In this document: positions 1-11,002 of the stretch, piece by piece | How the letters are laid out: every line of letters begins with the position of its first letter | How positions within the stretch are numbered: position 1 is the stretch's first letter | NCBI RefSeq assembly: GCF_047511655.1 | Contig: NC_133390.1 | Location: forward strand, 131,989,583-132,053,582 | Reading direction: 5' to 3' | DNA: 64,000 nt | Origin: Castor canadensis | Lineage: Eukaryota; Chordata; Mammalia; Rodentia; Castoridae | Program-made: the position numbers and the translations under genes | The notes under the pieces: generated by a model | What the model saw: only the letters and a program-made list of their open reading frames with translations | What the model was told of the DNA's origin: nothing | Database searches by the model: none

Positions 1-485
1 AAACAAATTCCCAAACACAGCTCTTAATGTATTGATGGCTATGGTTATTGCTATTCTTTTGTTAAGTGGCTTTTGCCTCTTATATAAGACAAAGGCAACT
101 AAGTTACAGCCAGGGATGAGGTGCCAGGCATGTGGTTGGCTCTGTTGCTTTCTGAGAGCCCTCATGTGGGTAGCTGACAGGACAAAAACAAAGGTGTCAT
201 GTGAGGTAAACCAGGCACAACAGGCCCTGCCTGTGGAAGCTTCAGTAAAGCCCTGACTCACAGTGGGTCCTGCCCTTTGGGTTGATTTTACCTTCAGTAG
301 GAGGATAAAGCCAGAGACCCCATGTGGACCCCGTTCTCTGGGGAGGGCCCTACACATCAGTCAGCCACTGCTGAGTCCCAGTGATGGCGTCAACCCTGAG
401 CAAAGCCCTCATCTCAGTGCAGTCAGATGGTGGTGTGGGTGCTGAGTGCCACTCCAGGTCCTTATGCTGCACCTGTTCTTGCTAG
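1..485 (+). other. ACSS1: 3' part of the last ACSS1 intron
   Basis: Non-coding sequence upstream of the terminal ACSS1 exon, ending in a pyrimidine-containing stretch and the acceptor 'ttgctag' at 479-485. I see no other exon and no clearly recognisable transposon here. Short open frames on both strands have no family resemblance. Confidence 0.7.
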
Positions 486-665
486 GTGGTGAAGCGTCTT
501 CCAAAAACTCGGTCTGGAAAAGTCATGCGGCGGCTCCTGAAGAGGATCATTACCAGCAGAGCCCAGGACCTGGGAGATACCACCACCCTGGAAGACCCCA
601 GTGTCGTCACGGAAATCCTGAGTGCCTTCCAAAAGCACAAAGACAAGCAGGCTGCTGCTAAGTGA
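486..665 (+). CDS. ACSS1: ACSS1 terminal coding exon (mitochondrial acetyl-CoA synthetase, C-terminus)
   Basis: This exon encodes the last 59 residues plus TGA of acyl-CoA synthetase short-chain family member 1. The enzyme converts acetate, ATP and CoA to acetyl-CoA in the mitochondrial matrix. The frame opens at GTG 486 just after the AG acceptor and stays open to TGA 663-665. It begins [16 protein letters not shown], the A10 motif of the adenylate-forming superfamily. The lysine of SGK (codon 519-521) is the adenylation-step lysine; by counting back from the C-terminus it corresponds to human Lys642, known as a SIRT3-regulated acetylation site. The tail ends KDKQAAAK, as I recall for mammalian ACSS1, and this separates it from cytosolic ACSS2. 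APMAP lies downstream on the same strand, as in human. Earlier exons lie before the window. No frameshift or stop is seen. Confidence 0.95.
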   Translation: MVKRLPKTRSGKVMRRLLKRIITSRAQDLGDTTTLEDPSVVTEILSAFQKHKDKQAAAK

Positions 666-2029
666 GAAGCTGCAGCCTCTGCCTGGGCACTTGTACTAAG
701 ACCGAGCGCTCAGAACCCTGACTTGTTCTCTCAGCATGGAGCCCCAAAGGTGGCTTACTCCTGTCCCTGCACACACCCACACACACCATCCCAATGTGAA
801 GTCGGGCTGAAGCCCTTCCAACCTTCTGGGGGGGGGGACCCAGAAGTGTAACCTGTGGAGAGGTTCTGTTACACATGGACACGTGGATAGGGCTGTTCCA
901 ATTGTCCTGGATTTGGTTTCCAGGATTGAAGTCACTGTCCTCTGAGCTCTGTGTCCTCTTGACAGGGAGGTCAGAAGCCTGATAGAGGGGTCTGCTTAAT
1001 CAAATTAGGGCTGGAAGCAATCATGTTCTCTCCAGATATTTCTAGATACTAAAGGTAGATATTTTATTTTTTATACTTTTATATTTGGGAGAACAATGTT
1101 CAAATGTAATGTGATAATTTACTTGTACACACACTTTGTAAAACTTACAGCTATAAAAATCTCCCTTTTTGCCTCCACTGACAGGGAAATTTGATGACCA
1201 GAGGGTACGCTTTTCATTATTGTTCAGCATATTTTGAAAGTTTGAATCAGAGATATTTGTACCTCTTTGTGAACATAGCTGTCCTGAGAACTTGCCAGCC
1301 TGCAGTATGGCCCATTTTCCTGCTGCTTCTCTTGCACTTGGTTTGTGTTATGATGGAACTAACTCCTAACTCCAAAGTAACAGGTGACTATGCCCACCTT
1401 TAGTTATGAAGCTACTCCAGTTGGGTTTGTTTCACCAAAATGTGATCTGAAAAGATGTTCTTTCTCCTTACATGCCTCTTGGTAGGATGTCAACATACTC
1501 CAGATATGTGGGGTTGTTTCTGGAAGCCAGTGAAAACTCAGGTGATTTGTTAGAGGTCTAGTTCAGTCTGTACTTGGTTCCTGGAGACTCTGCCTACCCT
1601 TTCCTCTGTGACTGTGGTAATAAGAATCACTATTGCCTAGTGATGAGACCTGGAGCTCCAAGTCAAGTCTCTCTTTTTCAATGTGCCTTAAGTCCTCTGA
1701 ATGTTAGCAAGATGTTGTAAATCGCGAAGTCACTAAGTGCTTATTTCATAGCTAAGTGTTTGAAGCATGTACGGGCTAAGGGTGTGGTGACATGTGAAGG
1801 TAGCCCCCTTAGCAGGGTTCTTGAGGGCAGGGAACGGTCACTCTGTCTGACGCTCAGTGCCTTGTAGCTGTGTAGGTGTTCAAGGGGTGTTTGGGGTACT
1901 GCATACTTACTATGGGCCTTAGCTATGCTGACCTCTTAGGTGATCAGGTGAGTATGCCATGGTCCCCAGGGGGTGTCAGCGGCTGTGGCATGTGCACATA
2001 CTGAGTAATAGTCTTTTGTTACCACTAGA

Positions 2030-2035
2030 AATAAA
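2030..2035 (+). terminator. ACSS1: proximal polyadenylation signal AATAAA of ACSS1
   Basis: Canonical hexamer in 'actagaaataaaggac'. It is followed within 30 nt by a G/T-containing segment. It would give a 3' UTR of about 1.4 kb. Confidence 0.55.
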
Positions 2036-2143
2036 GGACTATGCACTGGACTTGGTGGACTGTAGTTATGGCGCCATTTATGAAATGGCTTAGGTTTCCT
2101 CATTGCTGATAGAAATTCTCAGAATGATCTATAGGAGTGTTCA

Positions 2144-2149
2144 AATAAA
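2144..2149 (+). terminator. ACSS1: distal polyadenylation signal AATAAA of ACSS1
   Basis: Canonical hexamer in 'tcaaataaagctttatt', followed by a T/G-rich downstream element at 2155-2195. The dense downstream U/GU-rich sequence makes this the stronger of the two candidate sites. Confidence 0.65.
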
Positions 2150-2204
2150 GCTTTATTTTGTTCATTCTCTGTTCATGGAGATGTTTTTGGTTGATGCTAT
2201 TCTC

Positions 2205-2288
2205 TCCCCTCCCCTAGTGCTGGGGGTGGAAACCAGGACCTTACACATGCGAGGCAGGTACTCTACCACTGAACCACACCCCAGCCCT
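2205..2288 (-). repeat. ID-type tRNA-derived SINE
   Basis: On the minus strand this reads 'agggctggggtgtggttcagtggtagagtacctgcc', with tRNA-like A and B box wording and an ending close to 'cccccagcact'. Full-length ID-like unit. Confidence 0.85.
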
Positions 2289-2454
2289 CAATGCTTGTCT
2301 TTTTTGCTGAATGAAATCCTAATAACAGAACTGGAAGGAGCCTGTCCATTTAAGAGGTAACTCAAAAAACCTAATCCTCTTACAGGGAGGAAATACACAC
2401 TAACCCCTCACTCATCTTAGACTGTTATTTGACAGATTTACCTGTATCTGGACT

Positions 2455-2610
2455 ACTGAGCTGTCCATTGCACTAGCTACATGTGGCTATTTAGCTGTAA
2501 ATTAAATGAAATTGAATAAAAATTCACTTCCTCATACATTGTAGTCTCATTTCAAATGTTCAATAGCCACACATGACCAGGAGCTACCACACTGGGGAAC
2601 ACAGACATGA
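2455..2610. repeat. old non-autonomous DNA-transposon remnant
   Basis: The segment begins 'actagctacatgtggctatt' and ends with 'aatagccacacatgaccagg', an inverted pairing of 'tagccacatg/catgtggcta' wording found in an ancient mammalian DNA transposon family. Exact family not determined. A related fragment lies at 40370-40445. Confidence 0.4.
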
Positions 2611-3510
2611 ATGTTCGGTCACAACAAGGGGCTGTGGGCAGTTCTGGTCTAGGGAGTAGATGGACACAAGGAAGCAAGCAAGATTGTGGGTGTCCAGGAA
2701 CAGTGTCAGACTACAAAGGTGAGAAGCACAGCCCACACTCAGTGTTGTCCAGCTCTAGGTGTAGGTGGGTGAGGCTTTCTACCTCCTATACTGAATGTGA
2801 CAGTAGATCTTTTTGATCTGAATTGGTGCCATAAGAGATGGAATGTGGAAGGCCTGAGACAGCTCCTATAAGGCCTGGACCACCTGCTGCCTCCAAAGCA
2901 AGAACTAGGGATGATGCTCCCAAGGGAGATATTTTCTTATGCTGCCGAGCTGAGTTGGCTCAGAGATGGGGCTCAGGGAGACTTATTTGAGGTACACTGT
3001 TGAGTGCACAGAAGGGCAAATCACTGGGAGAAAACATTTTTGCACATCTGGATCCTGTGGGAGTTTTTAGTAGAATTTGTGCTTAAAAGAATAAATAGTC
3101 TAGACACACATCTTTTCCTGGGCAAGACATCATGAGACGGTTACATGCAATTTCAAGAAGTTAAGCTATACCCCTCTTTTGGTAAAGGTGCCCTAATTTC
3201 TATGGGGGACTATTATTCCCTTCAACTTTGTTAGTGACCCAACCCCGGCAGCAAGGCTTGGTTTATCATGGTCATTCCCGCTCATCACATTCCCTGGTAT
3301 AAGTGACAGGTCAAGGCATGGCCATGTGACATTGTTAGGACCACTGAGAAACACACAGACACCATGGGTAAGGGGACTACTGTCTACTACTTGCTGGCCA
3401 CTGAGATGTGGCCACCTCAGGGAGGGACTGCTTGAGAGAGACACACACCCAGAAGGAATGGGGCCTGGAGGGTAAACGAAGGACCCACAAGCTGCCTGGA
3501 CTGCCTCTCC
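2611..3510. other. unique intergenic sequence, nothing recognised
   Basis: No exon, RNA gene or clear repeat recognised. The open frames here are short and compositionally unremarkable. Confidence 0.5.
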
Positions 3511-3511
3511 C

Positions 3512-3622
3512 TGGGCTCCCTTCTTCTTTCTTTTCCCCTTCCCTTCCCTCCCTTCCCCCTTCCCTTCCCTTCCCTTTTTTCCTTCCCACCCTCTGCTCCC
3601 ACTGTTTTCTCTCTCTCTCTCT
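3512..3622. repeat. polypyrimidine tract (CCCTT)n followed by (CT)n
   Basis: A near-perfect C/T strand of about 110 nt built from ccctt/ccttc units and ending in ctctctctctct. It creates artefactual Arg/Gly/Glu/Lys-rich open frames on the minus strand. Confidence 0.95.
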
Positions 3623-4064
3623 GAAGATGCAGATTGGCCATGGAACATAAAGAGATTAGCTGGAGGTGTGGGAGTTCTCCAGAGCTGATTTGCTGCGACA
3701 CCCATCCTCACAATACCCCATATCAGAACAATGACAGAAACTTCATTGAGCACAGTGTGCAAAGGAGGCCCTGTGACAGGCTGTAGATCTCATGACCCTG
3801 TCTCACCCTCATGCCGCCTCCTCAGGCAGACACTGTTCTCCCCACTTCCCAGAAGAGCTGGTTTTGGCTGGAGTGTGTCTGACCTTTGCTCTCTTGACCC
3901 TCACACTCAACCACATGTACAGTCTCTTCCTGGGGAGCTTTGGCGAGACCATGGCAGCCCCCCGCCCCCATCTTACTGTTAAACTTTGAGGAGCTCTCTA
4001 TGAAATTGGTTATTTTGGAGTAAAAAAGCCTAAATCTAGACAAGATGATGCCTTCCTGAGACAG

Positions 4065-4144
4065 TGATTTCTTTTTTTGGTAGAAGATATGCCAATGAGT
4101 TTAATGATTTCTTTTTTTGGTAGAAGATATGCCGATGAGTTTTG
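4065..4144 (+). repeat. 40-bp direct tandem duplication
   Basis: Two adjacent 40-bp copies (4065-4104 and 4105-4144), each starting 'tgatttctttttttgg' followed by 'tagaagatatgcc'. They differ at one internal base (ccaatgag/ccgatgag) and at the last few positions. Confidence 0.95.
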
Positions 4145-4249
4145 TGACTGCTAATATGAATTATATAATTCACCCCCCATCTTGTTTAGGAACTTCCTGT
4201 ATAACAGCATTAAGCCAAATAAAGATAGTATTCTTGAGTCTAAATATGA

Positions 4250-4342
4250 GGGTTTTTTTTCTTTTAACGCTAGGGATTGAGCCCAAGTCCTCACATATGT
4301 TTAGCATTGTTCCACCATTGAGCTGCACCTCGGCCCCACCAT
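4250..4342 (-). repeat. degenerate ID-type SINE
   Basis: Minus-strand SINE with 'agggattgagcccaagtcct' and 'ccattgagctgcacctcggc', the diverged complement of an ID body. A T-run at 4254-4261 is its A-tail. Confidence 0.7.
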
Positions 4343-4377
4343 TTTTTCCATGTTATCAAACACAGGTAGAAACAACT

Positions 4378-4748
4378 TTTGCTATGGACTGAATGTTTGT
4401 GTCTTGTCCCCTACCCAAATTCCTGTGTTGAAATCCTAGCCCCCAAAATGATGGTATTAGGAAGTACAGCATGTGGGAGGTCATCAGGTCATGAGGGTGG
4501 AACCCTGAATGGAATTAGTGCCCTTATAAAAAGACACCAAAGAGCTTGCTTCCACACTCTGCTCCCTGACATGTGAGGGCACAACAGGAAGATGGACATC
4601 TGCAAACTAGGATGTAAGTCTTTACCAGATACCACATCTACTTGTGCCTTGGTCTTAGACTTCTAGTCTCCAGAACTGGAGAAACAAATGTTTATTGTTT
4701 AAGCCTCCCATTCTATGGTATTTTGTTATAGCAACCCAAATGAAGACA
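4378..4748 (+). repeat. MaLR-type LTR (MLT1/MST-like)
   Basis: The wording 'atggactgaatgtttgtgtc', 'ccaaattcctgtgttgaaat', 'ttataaaaagacacc' and the end 'gttatagcaacccaaatgaa' follows the MaLR LTR layout. About 370 bp, single LTR. Subfamily not assigned. Confidence 0.8.
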
Positions 4749-5264
4749 CCTTTCCTATTTCATATTGTACTGAAAAAAAGGGGAGTGGGATTCTGAACTC
4801 TATTGCCAGATACATTACTAACAGAGTCTGGGGGGTAAGCTGCCTCCCTCTAACCACATATGTGGGCTGTAAAATGAACACACCGTGAAAACTACCAGGC
4901 CATCTACTTACCTACTTTGATGCTTACTTATATTCTGTGTGGACTGCAACATAGCTCAGAAATCATTAACAAACACAGTGGTTCTGGGGGTTCTAGGAAA
5001 GACTATCTTTGCCTACTTCCAGGATTCCTCTTCTGTGTTTATTTGGTATTGATGTAACACCGCTGCTCCTTTCCACAGAGAAATTGCTGCAGTACAAATG
5101 GACTGGCCATCTAGCAGCCCCCATGGCATGGTTTTGTCAGCAGAGTTACTCTGACCTTTCCGGAGTGCAGTTCTGGATGTCCTACTTAGCAGTGTGATTT
5201 CTTTACCCCATGGGTTGTTTAAAAGGACATTTAAAAAATTTACAAACACATGGGTATTTTCCAG
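4749..5264. other. unique intergenic sequence, nothing recognised
   Basis: No gene or well-defined repeat is visible. Confidence 0.5.
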
Positions 5265-5267
5265 TTT

Positions 5268-5396
5268 TGTTTGATTTTGGCTTTTTGAGACTGTCTCCAT
5301 ATCTAGCTCAGACTGGCTTTGAACTTAAGACCTTCCTGCCTCAGTCTCCCAAGTGTTGGGATTATAGGTATGAAATGTCAAGCCCAGCTATTTTCC
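5268..5396 (-). repeat. B1-like SINE
   Basis: Complement of a 7SL-derived B1 body: 'ttttgagactgtctccatat', 'actggctttgaacttaagac', 'tcccaagtgttgggattata'. Confidence 0.85.
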
Positions 5397-5504
5397 AGTT
5401 TTTGTTACTGGTGTTTAGTTCATTGGTACATGGGTTAGAGAACATACTGCTGTGGTTTCAGTCCTCTGAAATTGGTTGAGGCTTGCTTCATGCTTAGCCG
5501 TTCA

Positions 5505-5645
5505 CCATTTTTTTTTGAGACGGGATCTTGCTATGTTTGCCAAGCTATCCAGGAACTCCTGGTCTCAAGCCATTTTCTTACTTCAGCCTCCCAAGTAACT
5601 GGGACTCCAGGAACATGCTACCACATTCTGACTTCTATTTTCAAC
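5505..5645 (-). repeat. diverged B1-like SINE
   Basis: T-run then 'gagacgggatcttgctatgt', 'caggaactcctggtctcaag' and 'cctcccaagtaactgggact': a minus-strand 7SL-derived monomer. Confidence 0.8.
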
Positions 5646-6684
5646 TTTTATAATGAGCCCATCTGAGATGGGATCTGCAGTCACTGGGTAGAATATTCTC
5701 TACACATGTGCTAGATGATGTTTGCTGACCATTTTGTTCAAGTCTATGCCTTTTCTTACTTTTACCTGCACGCATCTGGTGAAGCATGTTACAATCTCCT
5801 ACCCTGAGTATGGGTGTGTCTCCTTCCAGTTGTGTCCTTGTTTTGCTTTGAAACTATGCGTATTTATTTATATATTTATGTAACAATTATTTATATACCT
5901 GTCAACATCTATGTTGTGTATTAGATGCTATGTAAAATTGCTCTTGAAGTATCTGGGAAACTTTTAAATTTCTCAATGCTCAAGCCACATGTCAGATCAA
6001 TGATATTGCAATTTGGGGGTGGGGCATAGGCTTTCCAGATGATTCCAAAGGACATCTAAAGTTAAGCACTGTTTCAAAGTTTAGTTCTTTAGGATGACAC
6101 AATCAACCACAGCTATGGGTTACAGTTTCTAGTGGAATCATTTGCCACTGCTGCCTGACACACTCATTTCCCTTTCTCTTCCCAGTAGTGCTAACTGCCA
6201 AGGCCACAGGCCTCTTATTACACAGCATAATATTTGATGGCCCTTGAGGCACAGGGGACTCCAGAAGAAGCAAACTGGAAAAGAAGAACAGAGTGCAGGG
6301 AGTAGAAGGCTCTTGTTTACTTAGTGCTATCTTGCTGGGTGAGAATGTTAAGCAGAGAGGACAGGAAACTGTGCCTTTGAGAAAACACAACTATTAGAAA
6401 TCAGTCAATGAATTCAACAGGACTTGCTTCTGTGAGTTTATAAATACTTGTGCTCCACACTTGCTTTCCTGTAAGGACTTAGGAGCTCAGCAGTCACCTC
6501 CAGGAATGGTGAGGCTGTTAGGAGCTTGCAGGCACCTGCTGATAAGCAATGCAAACACCACCAACAAATAGCCTGCTATAAATTACTCTCCCACCTCAGG
6601 CCTCCCTGGGTTGTTAACAGCCTGTGCTGCTCAGTCTGTTAATATCTGAGTGTCGGTTGCTTCTACCTTTACCACCTGTCTAAG
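5646..6684. other. intergenic sequence, nothing recognised
   Basis: AT-rich patches near 5860-5900. No exon or diagnosable transposon seen. Confidence 0.45.
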
Positions 6685-6900
6685 TCCATTTTCTGCTGCC
6701 ATAATAAGATATCTGAGACCAGATCACTTATAATGAACAGAAACTTACTTGGTTCATGCTTCTGGTCCTGAGCATTCACTGTGCATCAGGCACCAATTGT
6801 AAGCATTGGGTACTGGAAGGTGAGTTTTGCACTCAAGGAGCTTACCCTCAAGTGAGAAAGACAAATAGTAAATGCACACACACTTCACAAATAGGGTAAG
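6685..6900. repeat. MaLR LTR end fragment (minus) and L2-like LINE fragment (plus)
   Basis: At 6686-6770 'gtccattttctgctgccata' and 'tatctgagacc' resemble the reverse of a MaLR LTR end. At 6775-6900 'attcactgtgcatcaggcac' and 'actcaaggagcttaccctca' match the typical wording of an ancient L2-type LINE. Both are short and old. Confidence 0.5.
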
Positions 6901-6944
6901 AGGGGAAGTTTGGGGGGCTTTTATTTTGCATTAGGTGGTAGCTA

Positions 6945-7074
6945 TGGTTTGAGTGTATCCTCCAAAGTTCATGTGTTGGAAGCTTAATCCCCAGAAGCTG
7001 GGGCCTAATGAGGTAATTAGATTAAGACTCATATTCATAAATGGATTAATGTTGGTATCACTGCTGTGGGAATC
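6945..7074 (+). repeat. MaLR LTR 5' fragment interrupted by a younger LTR
   Basis: 'tatggtttgagtgtatcctc', 'aaagttcatgtgttggaagc' and 'ttaatccccagaagctgggg' are MaLR LTR wording. It stops where the class I LTR begins at about 7075. Confidence 0.7.
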
Positions 7075-7430
7075 TTGGACAGAGACATGGGACACAGAGG
7101 CAATTCAGCAGGAAGCAACATTTTATTGTGCTGGCACAGACTCAGTGAACTTAAGTCCTAAACTCAAGTCCAAAGGCTGAAACCCAAGAACAAAGGGGGC
7201 TTTATTTATATACCATGTAGAGCAGGTTACAGAAATGGGGGTATAGCTTGTTCCATACACAGTCACATACTATTTCATTGGTCATTATAACCTCTGGGGC
7301 AAGGTGACCTTTCTCTGGTCTCACCCCAGGTGCTATTTGACATTCCTCATCTGTTTTTTGTTTTATTGTTTCACTGTTTCACTCATTATTTCTCATTATC
7401 TCCCTTCCCCTTCCCTGCCTTCCTGTCACA
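7075..7430 (-). mobile_element. solo class I ERV LTR, copy 1
   Basis: About 356 bp, bounded by TG (7075) and CA (7430). Its minus strand carries a TATA-like 'tggtatataaataaagcc' and the block 'ggttacagaaatgggggtat' (given on plus) that recurs in the LTRs at 11766-12120 (opposite strand) and 61105-61445. No internal retroviral sequence is attached, so it is read as a solo LTR. Flanking bases do not form an obvious target duplication. Confidence 0.8.
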
Positions 7431-7644
7431 TCATAAGAGTGGGTTGTTTATTTTGATAGTGTGTTGTTACAAGAGCAAGTTCAGCAACCCCACCCCTTGT
7501 TTTCCCTTCCCTCTGCCTTCTGCCATAGGATGACATAGTGCTGAAGAACCTTGCCAGACATGCTCTTGGACTTCCCTGCATTGTTGAATGAATGAATAAA
7601 CAAATCACATTTGCCAAGCCAAGGTGTGTAAAGAATGGGGCTTT

Positions 7645-7872
7645 GGCCAGGCATCTGTGCCTCATGCCTGTAATCCTAGCTACTTGGAGAGGCTGATATC
7701 AGGAGGATCATGATTTGAGGTTAGCCAGGGCAAATAGTTCTCGAGACTCCATCTCCAAAATAACCAGAGAAAAATGGACTGGAAGTGTGGCTCATGTGGC
7801 AGAGCACATGCTTTGTAAGCAAGAAGCCCTGAGTTCAAACCTCAGTCCCACCAAAATTTTTTTTAAAAATTG
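7645..7872 (+). repeat. composite SINE: B1-like left monomer plus ID-like right monomer
   Basis: The left part reads 'cctgtaatcctagctacttg'. The right part reads 'ggactggaagtgtggctcat' and ends 'gttcaaacctcagtcccacc' followed by an A-rich tail. This dimer recurs across the window and is the best lineage marker. Confidence 0.9.
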
Positions 7873-8763
7873 GGGCTTTGGACTGTGTGGTAGAGAAAGG
7901 CACTGCTCAGAGACAGGAATTATAAGGCATCATGAGGGAAGGAGACCCTGTGAAAGGATAGAGTAGAACTGTGACGAGCACAATAATTTGGACCAAAGCC
8001 CTGTGGCTACCTCTGTGACACAAAAGTCCTTCTGCCTCCTGAATCTGTCTATAAGTAGCAGAGTGGAGAATCATTTTGTCTCTGGAGAGTAATGAGAGGG
8101 AGGAAACAGAGAAGCCCCATTTATACATCTGGAGTAGATGTAGAAAATCTTCTGCTTGTTTTTTTCCAGCGTCCTCTTCTCCCTTTATTAAGGATCCTGG
8201 GAGAGTTGGGGATACCGCTATCTGTTTCCCTACCACACTAGCTAGAGAGATGCTAATACCCTCCACACCAGCCACGTGCAGGTATCTGAATCATAGTGTT
8301 GCCGGATGGGTGATCTCTAAACGTTCTGGTCAGAAGACTCCTCAGCACTTTCTTTTTGTGTGAGAAGAATCCAGGCAAGACATGAAAATCTAATAAAGTT
8401 TATTGAAAATGAGGGAAGGTTACCACCCACAGCAGTGGTGGCCCCTGACCAAGTGGATAGAAGTACATGAGCCAGTCTTTGTTCAAAGGACCTTTATAAA
8501 TTGAAAGGGCAAACAGTGGGAAAAAATCTGGGCAGTCTTTGCAGGATGGGCTAGGGTAGTTGATGGGTTTGATTGACAAGGTCTTGTCATACAACATGGA
8601 GCACTCTGTGCATGCACTTAAGCTAGCTCTCAGATATTAATTACATGTATAAAGTGTGATCAACATTCAAGTTTTAGCAAAGGGCTTTTACCTGAGAGTT
8701 GATTGAGGGCAGGGCAGGATTTCTTCTAGGCTCCTGTCTTGCAACCACAGGGGATTTACAATT
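7873..8763. other. unique intergenic sequence, nothing recognised
   Basis: Contains short open frames on both strands with no family resemblance. It ends at the target duplication of the adjacent L1. Confidence 0.45.
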
Positions 8764-8778
8764 GAAAAGGGCTCTGCA
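8764..8778 (+). repeat. 5' target-site duplication of L1 copy 1
   Basis: 'gaaaagggctctgca' here matches 'gaaaagagctctgca' at 10988-11002, 14 of 15 bases. It brackets the L1 exactly. Confidence 0.9.
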
Positions 8779-10987
8779 TATTTGCAGACGATATGATCCT
8801 ATACCTTAAAGCCCCAAAAAACTCTACTCAGAAGCTCCTAGACACCATCAACAGCTATAGCAAGGTAGCAGGATATAAAATCAACATAGAAAAATCCTTA
8901 GCATTTCTATACACTAATAATGAGCAAACTGAGAAAGAATATATGAAAACAATTCCATTTACAATAGCCTCAAAAAAAAATCAAATACCTAGGGGTAAAC
9001 CTAACAAAGGATGTGAATGATCTCTACAAGGAAAACTATAAACTTCTGAAGAAAGAGATTGAGGAAGACTATAGAAAATGGAGAGATCTCCCATGCTCAT
9101 GAATTGGTAGAATCAACATAGTAAAAATGTTTATACTCCCAAAAGTAATCTACATGTTTAATGCAATTCCCATCAAAATTCCAATGACATTCAACAAAGA
9201 GATTGAAAAATCTACCATTAAACTTATATGGAAACACAAGAGGCCACGAATAGCCAAGGCAATACTCAGTCAAAAGAACAATGCAGGAGGTATCACAATA
9301 CCTGACTTCAAACTATATTACAAAGCAATAACAATAAAAACAGCATGGTACTGGCACAAAAACAGACATGAGGACTCGGATATGAAGCCACACAACTAAA
9401 ACCAACTTGTCTTTGACAAAGGAGCTAAAAATATACGATGGAGAAAAGACAGCCTCTTTAACAAAAACTGCTGGGAAAACTGGTTAGCAGTCTGCAAAAA
9501 ACTGAAACTAGATCCATGTATATCACCCTATACCAAGATTAACTCAAAATGGATCAAGGATCTTAATATCAGTCCACAAACTCTAAAGTTGATACAGGAA
9601 AGAGTAGGAAATACTCTGGAGTTAGTAGGTATAGGTAAGAACTTTCTCAACAAAATCCCAGCAGCGTAGCAACTAAGAGATAGCATAGATAAATGGGACC
9701 TCATAAAACTAAAAAGCTTCTGTTCATCAAAAGAAATGGTCTCTAAACTGAAGAGGACACCCACAGAGTGGGAGAAAATATTTGCCAGCTATACATCAGA
9801 CAAAGGACTGATAACCAGAATATATAGGGAACTTACAAAACTAAATTCTCCCAAAACTAATGAACCAATAAAGAAATGGGCAAGTGAACTAAACAGAACT
9901 TTCTCAAAAGAAGAAATTCAAATGGCCAAAAAACACATGAAAAAATGCTCACCATCTCTTGCAATAAAGGAAATGCAAATTAAAATCACACTAAGATTCC
10001 ACCTCACCCCTGTTAGAATAGCCATCATTAGCAACACCACTAACAACAGGTGTTGGTGAGGATGCAAGGAAAAAGGAACCCTCTTACACTGCTGGTTGGA
10101 ATGTAAACTAGTACAACCACTCTGGAAAAAAATTTAGAGGCTACTTAAAAAGCTAAACATTGATCTACCATATGATCCAGCAATACCACTCTTGGGGATA
10201 TACCCAAAAGACTGTGACACAGGTTACTCCAGAGGCACCTGCCCACCCATGTTTATTGCAGCACTATTCACAATAGCCAAGTTATGGAAACAGCCAAGAT
10301 ACCCCACTACTGATGAATGGATTAAGAAAATGTGGTATTTATACACAATGGAATTTTATGCAGCCATGAAGAAGAATGAAACGTTATCATTTGCTGGTAA
10401 ATGGATGGAATTGGAGAACATCATTCAGAGTGAGGTTAGCCTGGCCCAAAAGACCAAAAATCATAAGTTCTCCCTCATATGTGGACATTAGATCAAGGGC
10501 AAACACAACAAAGGGATTGGACTTTGAGCACATGATAAAGCAGAGCACACTAGGGAGGTATGGGGATAGGTAAGACACCTAAAAAACTAGATAACATTTG
10601 TTACCCTCAACGCAGAGAAACTAAAGCAGATACTTTAAAGCAACTGAGGCCAAAAGGAGAAGGGGACCAGGAACTAGAGAAAAGGTTAGTTCAAGAAGAA
10701 TTAACTTAGAAGGTAACACACACGCACAGGAAATCAATGTGAGTCTACTCCCTGTATAGCTATCCTTATCTCAACCGGCAAAAACCCTTGTTCCTTCCTA
10801 TTATTGCTTATACTGTCTCTTCAACAAAATTAGAGATAAGGGCAAAATAGTTTCTGCTGGGTAGCGAGGGGGTAGAGGGGGAGAGGGAGGGGGTGGGGGG
10901 TAATAGAGGGGCTGGGGGAAGGGGAGGAGAAATGACCCAAACGTTGTATGCACATATGAATAAAATAAAAATTTTTTAAAAATAAAA
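8779..10987 (+). mobile_element. 5'-truncated L1 (ORF2 C-terminal half and 3' UTR), copy 1
   Basis: Starts abruptly inside the reverse-transcriptase FADD box (F-A-D-D-M at the first codons) and runs through the ORF2 thumb and C-terminal cysteine region to the 3' UTR. The 3' UTR has a G-rich polypurine tract (10864-10930), 'gtatgcacatatgaataaaa' and an A-rich tail. Reading frames at 8793-9020, 9127-9399, 9736-10059 and 10192-10491 are pieces of one ORF2 broken by stops and indels. Clean 15-bp target duplications flank it. It is a dead pseudocopy. Confidence 0.95.
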
Positions 10988-11002
10988 GAAAAGAGCTCTG
11001 CA

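Larger units (their letters stand above)
666..2165 (+). other. ACSS1: ACSS1 3' untranslated region
   Basis: About 1.5 kb of non-coding sequence follows the ACSS1 stop up to the distal polyadenylation signal. Around 1790-1890 there is an ancient L2/MIR-like stretch ('ttgagggcagggaacggtcactc' type wording). The 3' limit is inferred from the polyA signals, not from transcript data. Confidence 0.7.

Noticed and set aside
3193..3762. 189-codon minus-strand open frame rich in Arg/Gly/Glu/Lys
   Set aside because: It is generated by the polypyrimidine tract at 3512-3622; overlapping frames are open for the same compositional reason, and no domain is seen.
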